Below are positions 62,650-64,000 of a stretch of DNA of 64,000 nucleotides, in pieces. The notes beneath the pieces were generated by a model that was given only the letters and a program-made list of their open reading frames with translations, was not told the DNA's origin and did no database searches. This stretch comes from Flavobacterium supellecticarium (GTDB taxonomy: Bacteria > Bacteroidota > Bacteroidia > Flavobacteriales > Flavobacteriaceae). How positions within the stretch are numbered: the first letter of the stretch is position 1; every line of letters starts with the position of its first letter. The position numbers and the translations under genes are program-made. Location: positions 62,001-126,000 of the forward strand of contig NZ_SSNZ01000007.1 of the NCBI RefSeq assembly GCF_004801375.1, in the 5' to 3' direction.

Positions 62650-64000
62650 ATGAAAAGAATAGCCTTTACATTCTTTAGAAATTTCCTATTCGCTGTATCG
62701 ATCCTGTTTGCCGCTCCAGTTATGGCTCAGGTCGGAATAGGAACTACTACGCCAGATGCGAGTTCGCTTTTGGATATGACCTCAACCTCAAAAGGACTAT
62801 TAACACCGCGTATGACGACTGCGCAAAGAACAGCAATTACAAGTCCTGCCAATGGATTACTGGTATATGATACGGATATGAAATCCTATTATTTTTATGA
62901 TTTGCCAACAACTACGTGGATTAAGATGCTGGGTGATGGCGACAGGCGACTGAATTTTAAAAGAATCAAATCGACCGATGTGCTCGCGACTGTTTTAGCC
63001 GCCGAATCAACAGCCGGAGGCGGATCAACGTATAAGTTAACGGCTGGGACGTTTTATGAAATCAATGGAACGATAAATGTGGACAAACCTATCGAATTAA
63101 ACGGTGCCTATGTTTCCGGATTGGATACCAATAACGACAAACTGGTGCGTACCGGGACGCTTTTTACCGGTGCTACCGGTGGAAGTCTTCGGAATCTCAC
63201 GCTAACCGCTTCGGTAAAAGTGTTCGATTTGAATGGAACATCAAGTCCGAATCTGATTTTCCGCGATTGTATCGTAGCGGGTTCCGGTGCGGTTGGAGAT
63301 ATTAAAAACTTCGGACTGGTATTTTTAACGATTGTTCAGTTTGCAGCCAATACAACCGGGATTACCTATGAAAATGTAAACCAGTTACTCATTAGTAATG
63401 TGGGTTGGCAGGATACCAACTCCGGGACATTCGAAACCTTTAAAGGGACGTTCAATATGTTACAACGCGCCGGTGGTTTTAGTGTGGTTAACTCCGGGAA
63501 AACCGGGATTGATGTATCGTCTAATCCAACCATAACGGGTGACGCGCTTTTAAAAGATGTGGTGTTTTATACCACAGGTACGGCGGGAACCTATGTGAAA
63601 CGCTATACCACGGGAAGTTATACCGGATTTAATTTTGATAACCGTTGGGTGGTGAATAGTTCGGGTATTCCTGTGGAAGGCGATGCAGTTTCGACCGGGA
63701 ATATTTTTTACGATCGAACACTGACGCAATCAGCTACAGCTTTGCCTTCAACCACTGGTGTTAAAATCGATATTCCAAATACGGCGAATAATAATTTATA
63801 CCGTTTTACGTCATCGAATAACAGACTGACGTATCAGGGAAGAAAATCCAGAATTTTTACCGTAAATGCCGCGCTTTCATTTGGCGATATTACCGGAAGT
63901 ACCAATACGACTTATGCTTTTTATATTATGAAAATTCCGTCAGCCGGCGGTACATCGGCGGTAATGGCTTCGGAAACCTTTATCGATACCAATGCCGGTT
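62650..64000 (+). CDS. Secreted beta-solenoid/tail-like protein, partial at window end
   Basis: Open frame of 450 codons from ATG 62650 to the window edge, no stop. Signal peptide (MKRIAFTFFRNFLFAV to VMAQ) is followed by QVGIGTTTPDASSLLDMTST and GLLTPRMTTAQRTAI, the N-terminal pattern common to Flavobacteria secreted structural proteins. The following region (residues about 100-400) is Thr/Gly/Asn-rich with short repeated beta strands, suggestive of a beta-helix. The C-terminus, and any sorting domain, lies outside. Related N-termini occur in surface and fibre-like proteins; function unknown. Confidence 0.8.
   Translation, partial: MKRIAFTFFRNFLFAVSILFAAPVMAQVGIGTTTPDASSLLDMTSTSKGLLTPRMTTAQRTAITSPANGLLVYDTDMKSYYFYDLPTTTWIKMLGDGDRRLNFKRIKSTDVLATVLAAESTAGGGSTYKLTAGTFYEINGTINVDKPIELNGAYVSGLDTNNDKLVRTGTLFTGATGGSLRNLTLTASVKVFDLNGTSSPNLIFRDCIVAGSGAVGDIKNFGLVFLTIVQFAANTTGITYENVNQLLISNVGWQDTNSGTFETFKGTFNMLQRAGGFSVVNSGKTGIDVSSNPTITGDALLKDVVFYTTGTAGTYVKRYTTGSYTGFNFDNRWVVNSSGIPVEGDAVSTGNIFYDRTLTQSATALPSTTGVKIDIPNTANNNLYRFTSSNNRLTYQGRKSRIFTVNAALSFGDITGSTNTTYAFYIMKIPSAGGTSAVMASETFIDTNAG

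Overview
The window reads as chromosomal DNA of a gliding member of the Bacteroidota, most likely a Flavobacterium or close Flavobacteriaceae relative. Evidence: gldE and gldD next to mutY and ssb, Bacteroidota-type promoters (TTTG, about 19 bases, TAnnTTTG), a secreted protein with a C-terminal type IX sorting domain, lipoproteins with SC/AC lipoboxes, a bacterial GGGP synthase, and a TPP-riboswitch TonB receptor. No tRNA, rRNA, CRISPR, transposase or integrase gene was seen.

Layout. 0-9 kb: HU plus a 30-residue basic mini-protein, mutY-ssb-gldE-gldD, a metal-domain lipoprotein, a DMT exporter and an M16 peptidase pair. 9-24 kb: rplU-rpmA, ahcY, a run of PPTase, GGGP synthase, PnuC, NadR-like kinase/DUF4301 and ArfB, then a TPP-riboswitch TonB receptor, greA-HIT, a histidine kinase, a flavin reductase, a DUF3127 protein and aat. 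24-30 kb: the thiamine operon thiS-thiC-tenI/thiE-like-thiE-thiG-thiH-thiF (minus strand) under a second TPP riboswitch. 30-40 kb: tag, a queuosine-precursor transporter, a giant TraB-like protein, tsf, rpsB, rpsI, rplM and a serine hydrolase.

39.7-54.2 kb is the accessory part: tightly overlapping minus-strand genes for three B12-binding/radical SAM proteins, two methyltransferases, a nucleotidyltransferase, a GT2, two polytopic GT-C-like proteins, a flippase-like protein and a CxxCH lipoprotein. It looks like an uncharacterised pathway for an envelope glycan or lipid. It is interrupted by two unrecognised plus-strand genes (44915-46221). The interruption is bracketed by an intact GT2 3' end on one side and a diverged, frameshifted copy of that same 3' end on the other, which suggests insertion or replacement. 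54-64 kb: polA, a two-component system followed by a small secreted peptide with a possible response-regulator operator, a type IX secreted FG-GAP protein, and a secreted protein cut by the window end.

The most noteworthy signals are the split radical-SAM/glycosyl locus and its flanking gene-end duplication; a dispersed palindromic repeat, one copy of which lies in frame inside the TenI/ThiE-like gene; a thiS riboswitch whose switching helices, including one over the start codon, can be read from the sequence; structured leaders or attenuators at rpsB, rpsB-tsf and greA; and a likely one-base deletion in an A-run at the start of an SH3-type protein gene.
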